DNA of 51,414 bases from NCBI GenBank assembly GCA_963973975.1, contig CAXBCF010000022.1, forward strand, positions 1-51,414, given 5' to 3'. A program made the position numbers and the translations under genes. The notes under the pieces are model-generated. The model was not told the origin of the DNA and did no database searches. It worked only from the letters and a program-made list of their open reading frames with translations. Each line of letters begins with the position of its first letter. Within the stretch, counting starts at the first letter, position 1. Shown here piece by piece: positions 15,512-23,235 of the stretch. The stretch is from UBA1494_A sp963973975. Lineage in GTDB: Bacteria > Bacteroidota > Bacteroidia > Flavobacteriales_E > Vicingaceae.

Positions 15512-16159
15512 CTACAGGAGTTTATTTTGAAAGTCAATGATAGCTTGAATGCAGGTTTCACTGATTTCATGACGTCCTTCAAAAGCATGATAATTGAAAT
15601 TAAGCTTCAATCTTTCTAATTGAAGCAGTTGTTTTTTTGCATTTTCAGGTTTTAATAGTCGGTCATCATTTCCATAATAATAGTTGACGGTTAAATCCCT
15701 TTGATTTTCAAAATCGGATGCTTTCAACTCCGGTGGAATTGAACCTGAACAAGCAAGTGCTAAGAAAATTTTATCTTCAGAAGCTGCCAAATAGCGAAAT
15801 GCAGTAGAAACTCCTTGAGAAAATCCAAGAAGGAGGATAGGTTTTTCTCCATACTCACTTTTAATTACACGATTTAATTTCTGTAGGTAATTGATGTAAT
15901 CTTTTATTTCGTCTTCTCGCTCGTGTTGGGTCATCCAACTTGCTACAGGTAGCCTTTCTTTTCCATAAAACTTCGAAAGCCCTTCTGGCGCCACAACCAA
16001 TATACCATGCTTTTCTAAAGCTTCAAATTCTTTTATAAATTCTGCTGCAAGCTGGGCATACCCATGAATAACATACAAAATAGATTTTATTTCATTTTGT
16101 GGAATTTGAAGGTGATAATGAGCTGTTCGGCAGACTGAAAGCGTTCTTTTTGAGTGCAT
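15512..16159 (-). CDS. Alpha/beta hydrolase, phospholipase/carboxylesterase-like
   Basis: This 215-residue cytoplasmic hydrolase has no signal. It shows SILYVIHGYAQLA (His-Gly oxyanion motif, about residue 30), the nucleophile elbow LLGFSQGVSTAFRYLA (G-F-S-Q-G, about residue 110-125), an acidic residue in YYYGNDDRLL and the terminal catalytic histidine in FEGRHEISE. The pattern matches the YpfH/AB hydrolase_2 family, which hydrolyses short-chain esters or thioesters. It is monocistronic and divergent from the ABC-F gene. Confidence 0.85.
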   Translation of the reverse strand: MHSKRTLSVCRTAHYHLQIPQNEIKSILYVIHGYAQLAAEFIKEFEALEKHGILVVAPEGLSKFYGKERLPVASWMTQHEREDEIKDYINYLQKLNRVIKSEYGEKPILLLGFSQGVSTAFRYLAASEDKIFLALACSGSIPPELKASDFENQRDLTVNYYYGNDDRLLKPENAKKQLLQLERLKLNFNYHAFEGRHEISETCIQAIIDFQNKLL

Positions 16160-16294
16160 TTATAGGAATTTGTTGAGCTTACAAAGGTGACTAAATAATC
16201 TATTTCAATTGCTCTTTAATTATTTCATTTTTTATTTAAGAATTATTGAATCATTAAGGTTTCATCCAATTTCTCTTGGTTAATTTCGCAAACT

Positions 16295-18250
16295 ATGGTT
16301 GGAATCAATAATGCATCGCTTTATTTTGCTGATCGGGCAATATTTAATGAGATTTCTTTTATCATTAATAAGCAAGATCGAATCGGTTTGGTGGGTAAAA
16401 ATGGTGCCGGTAAAACTACTTTGCTTAAAACCTTGGCAGGATTGCAAAAGTTGGATGCTGGAAATGTATCCTATCCGAGTGGCTTAACTTTAGGTTATTT
16501 GCCTCAGGACATGGATTTTGTTTCCGGAAGAACGGTTTGGAAAGAAACTGAAACAAGTTTTAGTAAAAGCCTTTCCCTGCAAACTAAAATTGAAGAAATC
16601 AATCATCAATTGGCTATTCGTGAAGATTATGAATCTGACAGCTATTTAAAATTGCTCGATGATTTATCTGATTTAAATGAAAAGTTGATTTTGTTGGGAG
16701 CTGACACCATGGAAGCCGAGATCGAGAAGATTTTATTGGGACTTGGCTTTAAGCGAGCAGATTTTGACAGGCAAACAGACGAGTTTAGCGGAGGCTGGAG
16801 AATGCGCATTGAGTTGGCTAAAATTCTATTGAAGCAATCGGATTTATTGTTGCTAGATGAGCCAACTAATCACTTAGACATCGAGTCGATTCAATGGTTG
16901 GAAGAATTTTTAAAGACTTATCCTGGAGCAGTTGTTTTAATCTCTCACGACCGTGCTTTTTTAGATAATTTGACCAATAGAACGGTTGAAATTGCAATGG
17001 GAAAAATTTATGATTACAATGCACCTTATACCAAGTACAAGGTTTTGCGCAAGGAACGTCGTGAGCAAGAAATGGCTGCATACGTTAACCAGCAAAAGCA
17101 AATAAAAGACACAGAAGATTTCATCGATCGGTTTCGTGCCAAAGCGACCAAAGCAGTTCAGGTTCAATCTAGAATCAAGCAATTGAACCGCATGGAGAAA
17201 ATTGAAATCGAGGAAGAAGATAATGCTTCCATGCGTTTTTCTTTTCCACCTGCACCACATTGTGGAAAGGTGAGTGTTAAGATTGAAGATGTTGCCAAGG
17301 AATACGATGGAAAGTTGATTTTTTCGGGACTCAATTTTATCATTGAAAGAGGAGAAAAGGTTTCATTTGTTGGAAAAAATGGAGAAGGAAAATCTACTCT
17401 TTCGAGAATAATAAACGGTGAGAAACCAACAAAAGGCAGAATAGAATTAGGTTACCAAGTGAAGGTGGGTTATTTTGCTCAAAACCAAGCTGAGGTATTA
17501 AATCCTGAAAAAACAGTTTTTGAAACCATCGACGATGCCGCAAGAGGCGAGATTCGAACAAAAATTAGGGCTTTGTTGGGAGCTTTTTTGTTTGGCGGTG
17601 AAGAGGTAGATAAAAAAGTGAAAGTGCTTTCTGGTGGAGAACGTGCTCGTTTGGCAATGTGTAAACTTCTACTCGAGCCTGCTAATTTGCTGATTTTGGA
17701 TGAGCCAACTAATCACTTGGACATTCAATCTAAAGAAATTTTGAAAGATGCATTGATTCGCTACGATGGTACTTTGATTCTAATCTCTCATGACAGGGAT
17801 TTTTTAGCAGGATTAACCACCAAGTCGTATGAATTTTCTAATGCAAAAGTAAAAGAACACATTGGTGGAATTGAAGAGTTTTTGCGTTCTAAAAAAGTTG
17901 AGGATTTTAGGACTTGGGAGTCAGAAAAATCCATTGAGCTTAAAGTAAACAAAGAAAATAAATCGAACCAAAAGTCGAGTGCGAACGATTACCAACAGAA
18001 AAAGCAGTTGAAGCACGAAGTTCGCGAGCAGAAAGCGCTAGTGAATAAAATTGAAAAAAAAGTTAGCAAGCACGAAGCAGAATTGGAAGAGTTGAACAAC
18101 CAACTAAAAGCTCCTGATGCTTTTAAAAATTCTGAACAAAGTGACTTAGTTAAAAATTGGGAAGCAACCAATAAAATTCTTCAGGCTAGCATGCAGGAAT
18201 GGGAAAAAGAACAAGCCAAATTAGATGAGCTGAGTTCAGGATTGGATTGA
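16295..18250 (+). CDS. ABC-F family ATPase (ribosome-associated, Uup/YfmR/EttA-like)
   Basis: This 651-residue soluble protein has two ABC cassettes and no membrane segment. Walker A motifs are GKNGAGKTTLL (about residue 36) and GKNGEGKSTLS (about residue 363). Signatures are FSGGWRMRIELAK and LSGGERARLAM, and both cassettes carry a LLDEPTNHLDI or LILDEPTNHLDI Walker B. The two are joined by the P-site tRNA-interaction linker. A charged coiled-coil tail from about residue 560 to the end is typical of the Uup branch. ABC-F proteins bind the ribosomal E site and relieve stalled or aberrant translation; some give antibiotic protection, which cannot be decided here. Confidence 0.9.
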   Translation: MVGINNASLYFADRAIFNEISFIINKQDRIGLVGKNGAGKTTLLKTLAGLQKLDAGNVSYPSGLTLGYLPQDMDFVSGRTVWKETETSFSKSLSLQTKIEEINHQLAIREDYESDSYLKLLDDLSDLNEKLILLGADTMEAEIEKILLGLGFKRADFDRQTDEFSGGWRMRIELAKILLKQSDLLLLDEPTNHLDIESIQWLEEFLKTYPGAVVLISHDRAFLDNLTNRTVEIAMGKIYDYNAPYTKYKVLRKERREQEMAAYVNQQKQIKDTEDFIDRFRAKATKAVQVQSRIKQLNRMEKIEIEEEDNASMRFSFPPAPHCGKVSVKIEDVAKEYDGKLIFSGLNFIIERGEKVSFVGKNGEGKSTLSRIINGEKPTKGRIELGYQVKVGYFAQNQAEVLNPEKTVFETIDDAARGEIRTKIRALLGAFLFGGEEVDKKVKVLSGGERARLAMCKLLLEPANLLILDEPTNHLDIQSKEILKDALIRYDGTLILISHDRDFLAGLTTKSYEFSNAKVKEHIGGIEEFLRSKKVEDFRTWESEKSIELKVNKENKSNQKSSANDYQQKKQLKHEVREQKALVNKIEKKVSKHEAELEELNNQLKAPDAFKNSEQSDLVKNWEATNKILQASMQEWEKEQAKLDELSSGLD

Positions 18251-18352
18251 TTTGGAGGTTATCAGTTTAATCTGTACAGTGTACTGAGTTTTATCGAAAT
18301 ATCTTTTGTTCAATCATAATGGAACGCTGATGACGCTGATTTTTTATGATTA
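18251..18352. other. Spacer before the REP-like element
   Basis: No gene is seen. It includes a short imperfect tandem (AACGCTGATGACGCTGATTTTTTATGATTACC, 18323-18354, split here by reading AACGCTGATG + ACGCTGATTT), of a kind seen as relics in Bacteroidetes spacers. It leads directly into the REP-like element. Confidence 0.35.
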
Positions 18353-18508
18353 CCGCTAGCTTGGACTTGTAGTCCGTGCACTCATTTTTAGGACTTTCAG
18401 TCCAAATAAAACTAAAGATGCACTTACAATAATTAAAGAATCAACTATATAAAGTCTTGGAAAACATGTCCAAATAGTTATAGCATGGACTAGAAGTCCG
18501 CACTAGCG
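18353..18508. mobile_element. REP/MITE-like element, copy A (156 bp)
   Basis: It begins CCGCTAGC and ends CACTAGCG, with TA on both outer sides, so a TA target duplication is possible. The two ends are inverted repeats of about 26 bases. Three GGACTTnnAGTCC palindromes lie inside (18363-18375, 18391-18403, 18487-18499). It shares the 14-mer AACATGTCCAAATA (18463-18476) and overall order with copy B at 28454-28640. It has no coding capacity, so it must be mobilised in trans, plausibly by a Y1/REP-associated tyrosine transposase outside the window. Confidence 0.75.
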
Positions 18509-18580
18509 TATCGACGTGTGGCAATGTTATAAAAGAAATATCAGTATTTTTAAAACTTGAGTCGGAATTAGAAATTTTAT

Positions 18581-19018
18581 ATGAAAAGAGTAATAGTTAT
18601 TTTAAGTTTATTTTCATACATAAGCTTATATTCTCAAGAGAAAGATTCAATTTCAGTTTATCTAGTTGGTGAATTTTCAAAACCAAGTAAATATATATTG
18701 AACTATGGAGATTCGCATAAAAAATTAACTATTCCTAAAGGCTATTATGGCAAGTGTTTTAAATTTAAGCTTTTAGATTTAGATAAAGAAGAAGGTGAAC
18801 TTTCCTTAAATTTAGGTAGAATAGGTTGGTTTGGTAAATATAAAAGTGAATCAATGGCAATTCAGCTTTTTGAAAGAAGAATACTAATATTATATAATGA
18901 CAAGATTTTAGACAATACAAGGTATTTTAATTATTATTGGTACAATGAACTGGATCCAAAGATATTGATACCTGAGTTGTATGGAATTCTCAAAGAACTA
19001 AAAACAGAATGTAAATAA
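18581..19018 (+). CDS. Small secreted hypothetical protein
   Basis: This 145-residue protein starts with a signal peptide (MKRVIVILSLFSYISLYSQ, cleavage after SQ is typical here). The mature protein is charged and beta-rich, with ISVYLVGEFSKPSKYILNYG, a glycine-aromatic middle and ILYNDKILDNTRYFNYYW near the end. I recognise no family. The gene lies between the right end of REP-like copy A and an inverted solo copy of the same end at 19028-19055. It is more AT-rich than its neighbours, which suggests a recently acquired cassette. Confidence 0.6.
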   Translation: MKRVIVILSLFSYISLYSQEKDSISVYLVGEFSKPSKYILNYGDSHKKLTIPKGYYGKCFKFKLLDLDKEEGELSLNLGRIGWFGKYKSESMAIQLFERRILILYNDKILDNTRYFNYYWYNELDPKILIPELYGILKELKTECK

Positions 19019-19027
19019 TATTGGAAC

Positions 19028-19055
19028 CCGCTAGCACGGACTTCTAGTCCATGCT
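19028..19055 (-). repeat. Solo REP-like end
   Basis: CCGCTAGCACGGACTTCTAG continues into TCCATGCT and matches the inverted right end of copy A (18482-18508), including the same CTTCTAGTCCATGCT core. It faces the opposite way across the small secreted gene. No second end follows before recQ. Confidence 0.7.
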
Positions 19056-19076
19056 GTAACTTAATTGATCTTGAGA

Positions 19077-21263
19077 TTAATTCCCCATAATCGACAAGAA
19101 CTTAATGCGCATCATTCTCAATTCTTCTTCTGAGTAAACGCCGTCAAACTCTTCAACAGCATCTTCAATAGAATCAACTTCTGTTTCTCTGAAGTAGTCA
19201 AAAATTTCATCTTGATACTCTTCATCCAATAATTCATTGAGGCAATAGTCGAGGTTTATTTTTGTTCCACTGGCAACAATGTGCTCAATTTCTTCTAAAA
19301 TTTCATCAACTTTCTTTCCCTTTGCTTCGGCTATGTCTTCCAATGGCATTTTTCGGTCGATACACTGAATGATGTATACTTTTAAACCCGATTTATTGAC
19401 GACAGACTTTACAATAAAATCATCTGGTCGCTCGATTTCATTTTCTTCAACGTAGTCCTTAATTGTTTCTAAAAATGGAGCTCCAAATTTTTGCGCTTTA
19501 CCTTGACCAACACCTGTGATGTTTGTCAACTCTTCCATGGTAATTGGATATTGAGTTGCCATGTCTTGCAAGGAAACTTCTGAGAAAACAACATAAGGAG
19601 GTAAATCTTCTTCAATTGCCACTTCTTTTCTCAACTCTTTGAGAATTTCAAACAGTTCTTCATCAGCTGCTGCTCCGCCTTTATTTGTTGCAAAATCATC
19701 TGATAAAACAGCTTTGCCATCGAAATTTTTAGGTTCGACCATGTTAATTTCACTCGGCTTGTCTATAAATTTCTTTCCACTTGCACTAACCTTAAGCACT
19801 CCGTAATTCTCAATTTCTTTGATAATTAGGTTCTTAATAATGCATTGTCGAATAATTGAGTTCCATTTAATTTCGCTTGTATCAGATCCCGAAGCAAACA
19901 AAGCATGCTCATCGTTTCTGAAGGTTTTAATTTCTGAAGTTACATTTCCAGCTAAGAAGTTGGAAAGGTAATTTGCCTTATAATTTTCTTTAAGAGTTAA
20001 AATGGTAGTTAAGAGTTTTACAACATGATCTTTTGCATCAAAATGTTCTCTTGGACTTAAGCAATTATCACAATTGCCGCAATTTTCTTGCTCATAATCT
20101 TCACCGAAGTAATGCAGTAATTGCTTTCTTCTACACACTGCAGTTTCTGCATAAGAAACAGTTTCAAAAATTAACTGTCTGCCAATTTCTTGCTCAGCCA
20201 CTGGTTTTCCTTGAAGGAATTTCTCTAATTTTTCGATGTCTTTGTAACTGTAAAAAGCAATGCATTTTCCTTCACCACCATCTCTTCCTGCCCTTCCGGT
20301 TTCTTGGTAGTAACCCTCTAAACTTTTAGGAATATCGTGGTGAATCACAAAGCGGACATCTGGTTTGTCAATTCCCATTCCAAAGGCAATCGTTGCAACA
20401 ATTACATCTGCTTCTTCCATTAAAAACATGTCTTGATGCCTTGCGCGTGAGTTGGCATCTAATCCAGCATGGTAGGGGAGCGCTTTAATTCCATTTACCT
20501 GAAGTGTTTCAGCAACTTCTTCCACTTTTTTCCGACTCAAGCAATAGACAATTCCCGATTTGCCTTTGTGTTGATTGATAAATTTTACAATTTGAGAATT
20601 GGCTTCCTTTTTAGGATTTACTTCATAGTAAAGATTCGCACGGTTAAATGAAGCTTTAAAAACATTTGCCTCTGTCATTCCCAAATTTTTCTGAATGTCT
20701 TGCTGCACTTTAGGAGTAGCTGTTGCGGTAAGAGCAATAATCGGCACTCGGTCGATGGCAAAAATGATTTCTCTTAATCTGCGGTATTCAGGTCTGAAAT
20801 CATGGCCCCATTCCGAAATACAATGCGCTTCATCAATGGCGAAAAATGAGATTTTAATGGTTTTGAAAAAATCGATGTTTTCTTGTTTGGTTAAAGTCTC
20901 AGGTGCAACATACAATAATTTGGTTTTGCCAAACTCTAAATCTTCCTTCACCTTAGACAACTCTGTTTTGTTGAGCGAAGAGTTCATGAAGTGAGCAATG
21001 TGATTTCCAGTTGAGAATCCGCGAATGGCATCAACCTGATTTTTCATCAAAGCAATTAATGGAGAAACAACAATTGCTGTTCCTTCTAAGATTAATGCGG
21101 GAAGTTGGTAGCACATCGATTTGCCACCACCGGTTGGCATAATCACAAATGTGTCGTTTTTGTCGAGTATGCTCTGAATAATTTCTTCTTGTTCGCCCTT
21201 GAATTTACTGAATCCAAAATACTTTTTTAGTTCTTGATTTAGGGATATTGTTGCAGTATGCAT
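19077..21263 (-). CDS. recQ: ATP-dependent DNA helicase RecQ
   Basis: The 728-residue protein has the complete RecQ layout. The Walker A is MPTGGGKSMCYQLPA and the DExH box is FAIDEAHCISEWGHDFRPEYRRL. Motif IV-VI includes IVATIAFGMGIDKPDVRFVIHHD and YQETGRAGRDGG. The RQC zinc site has the four cysteines in CRRKQLLHYFGEDYEQENCGNCDNC. A winged helix follows and an HRDC-type segment lies at about residues 545-620, then a less common acidic C-terminal region. RecQ unwinds recombination intermediates and restarts forks. It is divergent from kdsD across a 105-base spacer. Confidence 0.95.
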   Translation of the reverse strand: MHTATISLNQELKKYFGFSKFKGEQEEIIQSILDKNDTFVIMPTGGGKSMCYQLPALILEGTAIVVSPLIALMKNQVDAIRGFSTGNHIAHFMNSSLNKTELSKVKEDLEFGKTKLLYVAPETLTKQENIDFFKTIKISFFAIDEAHCISEWGHDFRPEYRRLREIIFAIDRVPIIALTATATPKVQQDIQKNLGMTEANVFKASFNRANLYYEVNPKKEANSQIVKFINQHKGKSGIVYCLSRKKVEEVAETLQVNGIKALPYHAGLDANSRARHQDMFLMEEADVIVATIAFGMGIDKPDVRFVIHHDIPKSLEGYYQETGRAGRDGGEGKCIAFYSYKDIEKLEKFLQGKPVAEQEIGRQLIFETVSYAETAVCRRKQLLHYFGEDYEQENCGNCDNCLSPREHFDAKDHVVKLLTTILTLKENYKANYLSNFLAGNVTSEIKTFRNDEHALFASGSDTSEIKWNSIIRQCIIKNLIIKEIENYGVLKVSASGKKFIDKPSEINMVEPKNFDGKAVLSDDFATNKGGAAADEELFEILKELRKEVAIEEDLPPYVVFSEVSLQDMATQYPITMEELTNITGVGQGKAQKFGAPFLETIKDYVEENEIERPDDFIVKSVVNKSGLKVYIIQCIDRKMPLEDIAEAKGKKVDEILEEIEHIVASGTKINLDYCLNELLDEEYQDEIFDYFRETEVDSIEDAVEEFDGVYSEEELRMMRIKFLSIMGN

Positions 21264-21328
21264 TAATTTAATTGTTTTATTTCGTTTACTTTTGCTTTGT
21301 TTTTAATACGCTCTAAAGCGACTACAAG

Positions 21329-21345
21329 TTAGGAAAATTTCCTAA
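21329..21345. promoter_or_regulatory. Palindrome in the recQ-kdsD spacer
   Basis: TTAGGAAA-A-TTTCCTAA has perfect 8-base arms around a single centre base. It lies 24 bases before the kdsD start, in operator-like position. A TACTTTTG -7 box candidate lies upstream at 21288-21295. Confidence 0.4.
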
Positions 21346-21368
21346 TTCTTAAAATTATTTTTTACTTT

Positions 21369-22334
21369 TTGAAAACTTCAGCAGAAATTATAGCATTAGC
21401 TAAGCAAACCCTTGAAATTGAGAGGGATTCTATCAACAACTTAATCGGTACTATCGACCAAGATTTTGCAAATGTGGTTACTGAAATCACCAACAGCAAG
21501 GGGCGAGTCATCATAACTGGCATCGGAAAAAGCGCAATAATTGCACAAAAAATTGTCGCGACTTTGAATTCTACTGGAACACCTGCCATTTTTTTACATG
21601 CAGCAGATGCCATCCATGGAGACTTAGGAATGGTTCAGAAAGATGACATAGTAATCTGTATTTCTAAAAGTGGAAACACGCCAGAGATAAAAGTCTTGGT
21701 TCCTTTATTGAAAAAGAATGCAAGTAAAATTGTGGCATTAACAGGAGATTTTAACTCCTATCTCGCTGAACAAGCAGATTACAAATTGAGTTGCCACATT
21801 GATCGAGAGGCTTGTCCGAATAACTTAGCACCTACCAATAGCACCACTGCGCAATTGGTAATCGGCGATGCTTTGGCAGTTTGCTTAATTGAAAACAAAG
21901 GGTTTGGTAGCGAAGATTTTGCCAAGTATCATCCAGGTGGTGCTTTAGGTAAAAAGTTGTACTTAAGAGTTTCCGACCTTTTTATATTGAATGAAAAACC
22001 AATGGTTGCTCCTGAAGCGAATTTGAACGACGTAATTTTTGAAATTTCTGCCAAAAGACTAGGAATGACAGTGGTTGCTCATAACGATGAAGTACTTGGA
22101 GTAATTACCGATGGAGATTTAAGGAGAATGTTGAGCAAACAAAAGACCATCGATTCCATTAAAGCAGCCGAAATAATGAGTCAAAATCCTAAAACGATTG
22201 AAGGAGACGCCTTGGCTGTAGAGGCTGCTGAACTAATGAAAGAAATGAAAATTTCTCAATTAGTGGTTGTAGAAAACAAGCGCTACTTGGGCATCATTCA
22301 TTTTCAAGATTTACTTAAAGAAGGGATTTTATAG
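21369..22334 (+). CDS. kdsD: Arabinose-5-phosphate isomerase (KdsD/KpsF/GutQ)
   Basis: The protein is 321 residues, the usual length. An N-terminal SIS sugar-isomerase domain holds GRVIITGIGKSAIIAQKI and the phosphate-binding ICISKSGNTPEI; a family-typical NLAPTNSTTAQLVIGDALA follows. Two CBS domains occupy about residues 205-320. It converts ribulose 5-phosphate to arabinose 5-phosphate, the first step of Kdo synthesis for LPS. The start is a TTG at 21369; no in-frame ATG precedes the SIS domain. The TAG stop overlaps the GTG start of tatC by one base. Confidence 0.93.
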   Translation: MKTSAEIIALAKQTLEIERDSINNLIGTIDQDFANVVTEITNSKGRVIITGIGKSAIIAQKIVATLNSTGTPAIFLHAADAIHGDLGMVQKDDIVICISKSGNTPEIKVLVPLLKKNASKIVALTGDFNSYLAEQADYKLSCHIDREACPNNLAPTNSTTAQLVIGDALAVCLIENKGFGSEDFAKYHPGGALGKKLYLRVSDLFILNEKPMVAPEANLNDVIFEISAKRLGMTVVAHNDEVLGVITDGDLRRMLSKQKTIDSIKAAEIMSQNPKTIEGDALAVEAAELMKEMKISQLVVVENKRYLGIIHFQDLLKEGIL

Positions 22335-23164
22335 TGAGTTTAGATCAACAATTTGAAGAACAGCAGGAGGAGGGAATGTCATTTTTGGATCACCTTGAAG
22401 TATTAAGGTGGCACTTAGTCCGAATTGCAATTGCGCTAATTCTTTTTTCCATACTTGCATTTTTATTCAAGTCTTTTGTATTTGATACCATCGTTTTAGC
22501 TCCTGTTTTTGATAGTTTTTTAACCTATCAATTATTCTGTAAGCTTTCTTATTTTCTTGGCTTAGGCGATAAAATCTGTTTTGAAAGCATCTCTTTTCAA
22601 TTGATTAACATCACCATGGCAGGGCAGTTTACAATGCACTTTATTGTATCTTTGGTGAGTGGCGTTATTTTGGCTTTTCCATACATCTTATTTGAAGTTT
22701 GGCGCTTTATAAAACCTGCTTTGGCAAAAAACGAGAAAAATTATGCACGAGGAATTGTCTTTTGGGGCTCGGTTCTATTTATTACAGGAGTTGCTTTTGG
22801 CTATTATTTAATTACTCCTCTTTCAGTTCAATTTCTTGGTGGCTATAGAGTCAGTGAATTGGTCAATAATCAAATTAGCTTGCGATCTTATATCAGCACG
22901 GTTACAACCATAACTTTGGCTTGTGGCTTGGTATTTCAATTGCCAATTATTGTATATTTCCTTTCTAAGTTGGGATTGATAACACCTAAATTAATGAAGA
23001 CTTATAGAAGGCATGCGATTGTTGCCGTTTTATTACTTTCAGCAATCATAACACCACCTGATATTTCAAGTCAAATACTCGTTGCAATTCCACTCTTATT
23101 TCTCTACGAAATAAGTATTTGGATTTCAAGAATGGTACAAAAAAAAGAAGAAAAAGCAGAATAG
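22334..23164 (+). CDS. tatC: Twin-arginine translocase subunit TatC
   Basis: This 276-residue inner-membrane protein has six transmembrane helices. The N-terminal signature MSFLDHLEVLRWHLVRI includes the conserved Glu of the signal-peptide-binding site. FPYILFEVWRFIKPALAKNEK is the family motif in the first cytoplasmic loop, and the C-terminal AIITPPDISSQILVAIPLLFLYE is diagnostic. TatC recognises RR signal peptides and works with TatA, which is not in the window. It starts with GTG overlapping the kdsD stop (TAGTG). An insertion of about 35 residues in the first periplasmic loop is typical of Bacteroidetes TatC. Confidence 0.95.
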   Translation: MSLDQQFEEQQEEGMSFLDHLEVLRWHLVRIAIALILFSILAFLFKSFVFDTIVLAPVFDSFLTYQLFCKLSYFLGLGDKICFESISFQLINITMAGQFTMHFIVSLVSGVILAFPYILFEVWRFIKPALAKNEKNYARGIVFWGSVLFITGVAFGYYLITPLSVQFLGGYRVSELVNNQISLRSYISTVTTITLACGLVFQLPIIVYFLSKLGLITPKLMKTYRRHAIVAVLLLSAIITPPDISSQILVAIPLLFLYEISIWISRMVQKKEEKAE

Positions 23165-23235
23165 AATAATCCTAAACTTTTCCTTTTCGTTTAAAATTTG
23201 ATATGTATTTTTAGCCTTTGAAATACCTTTTTTTA

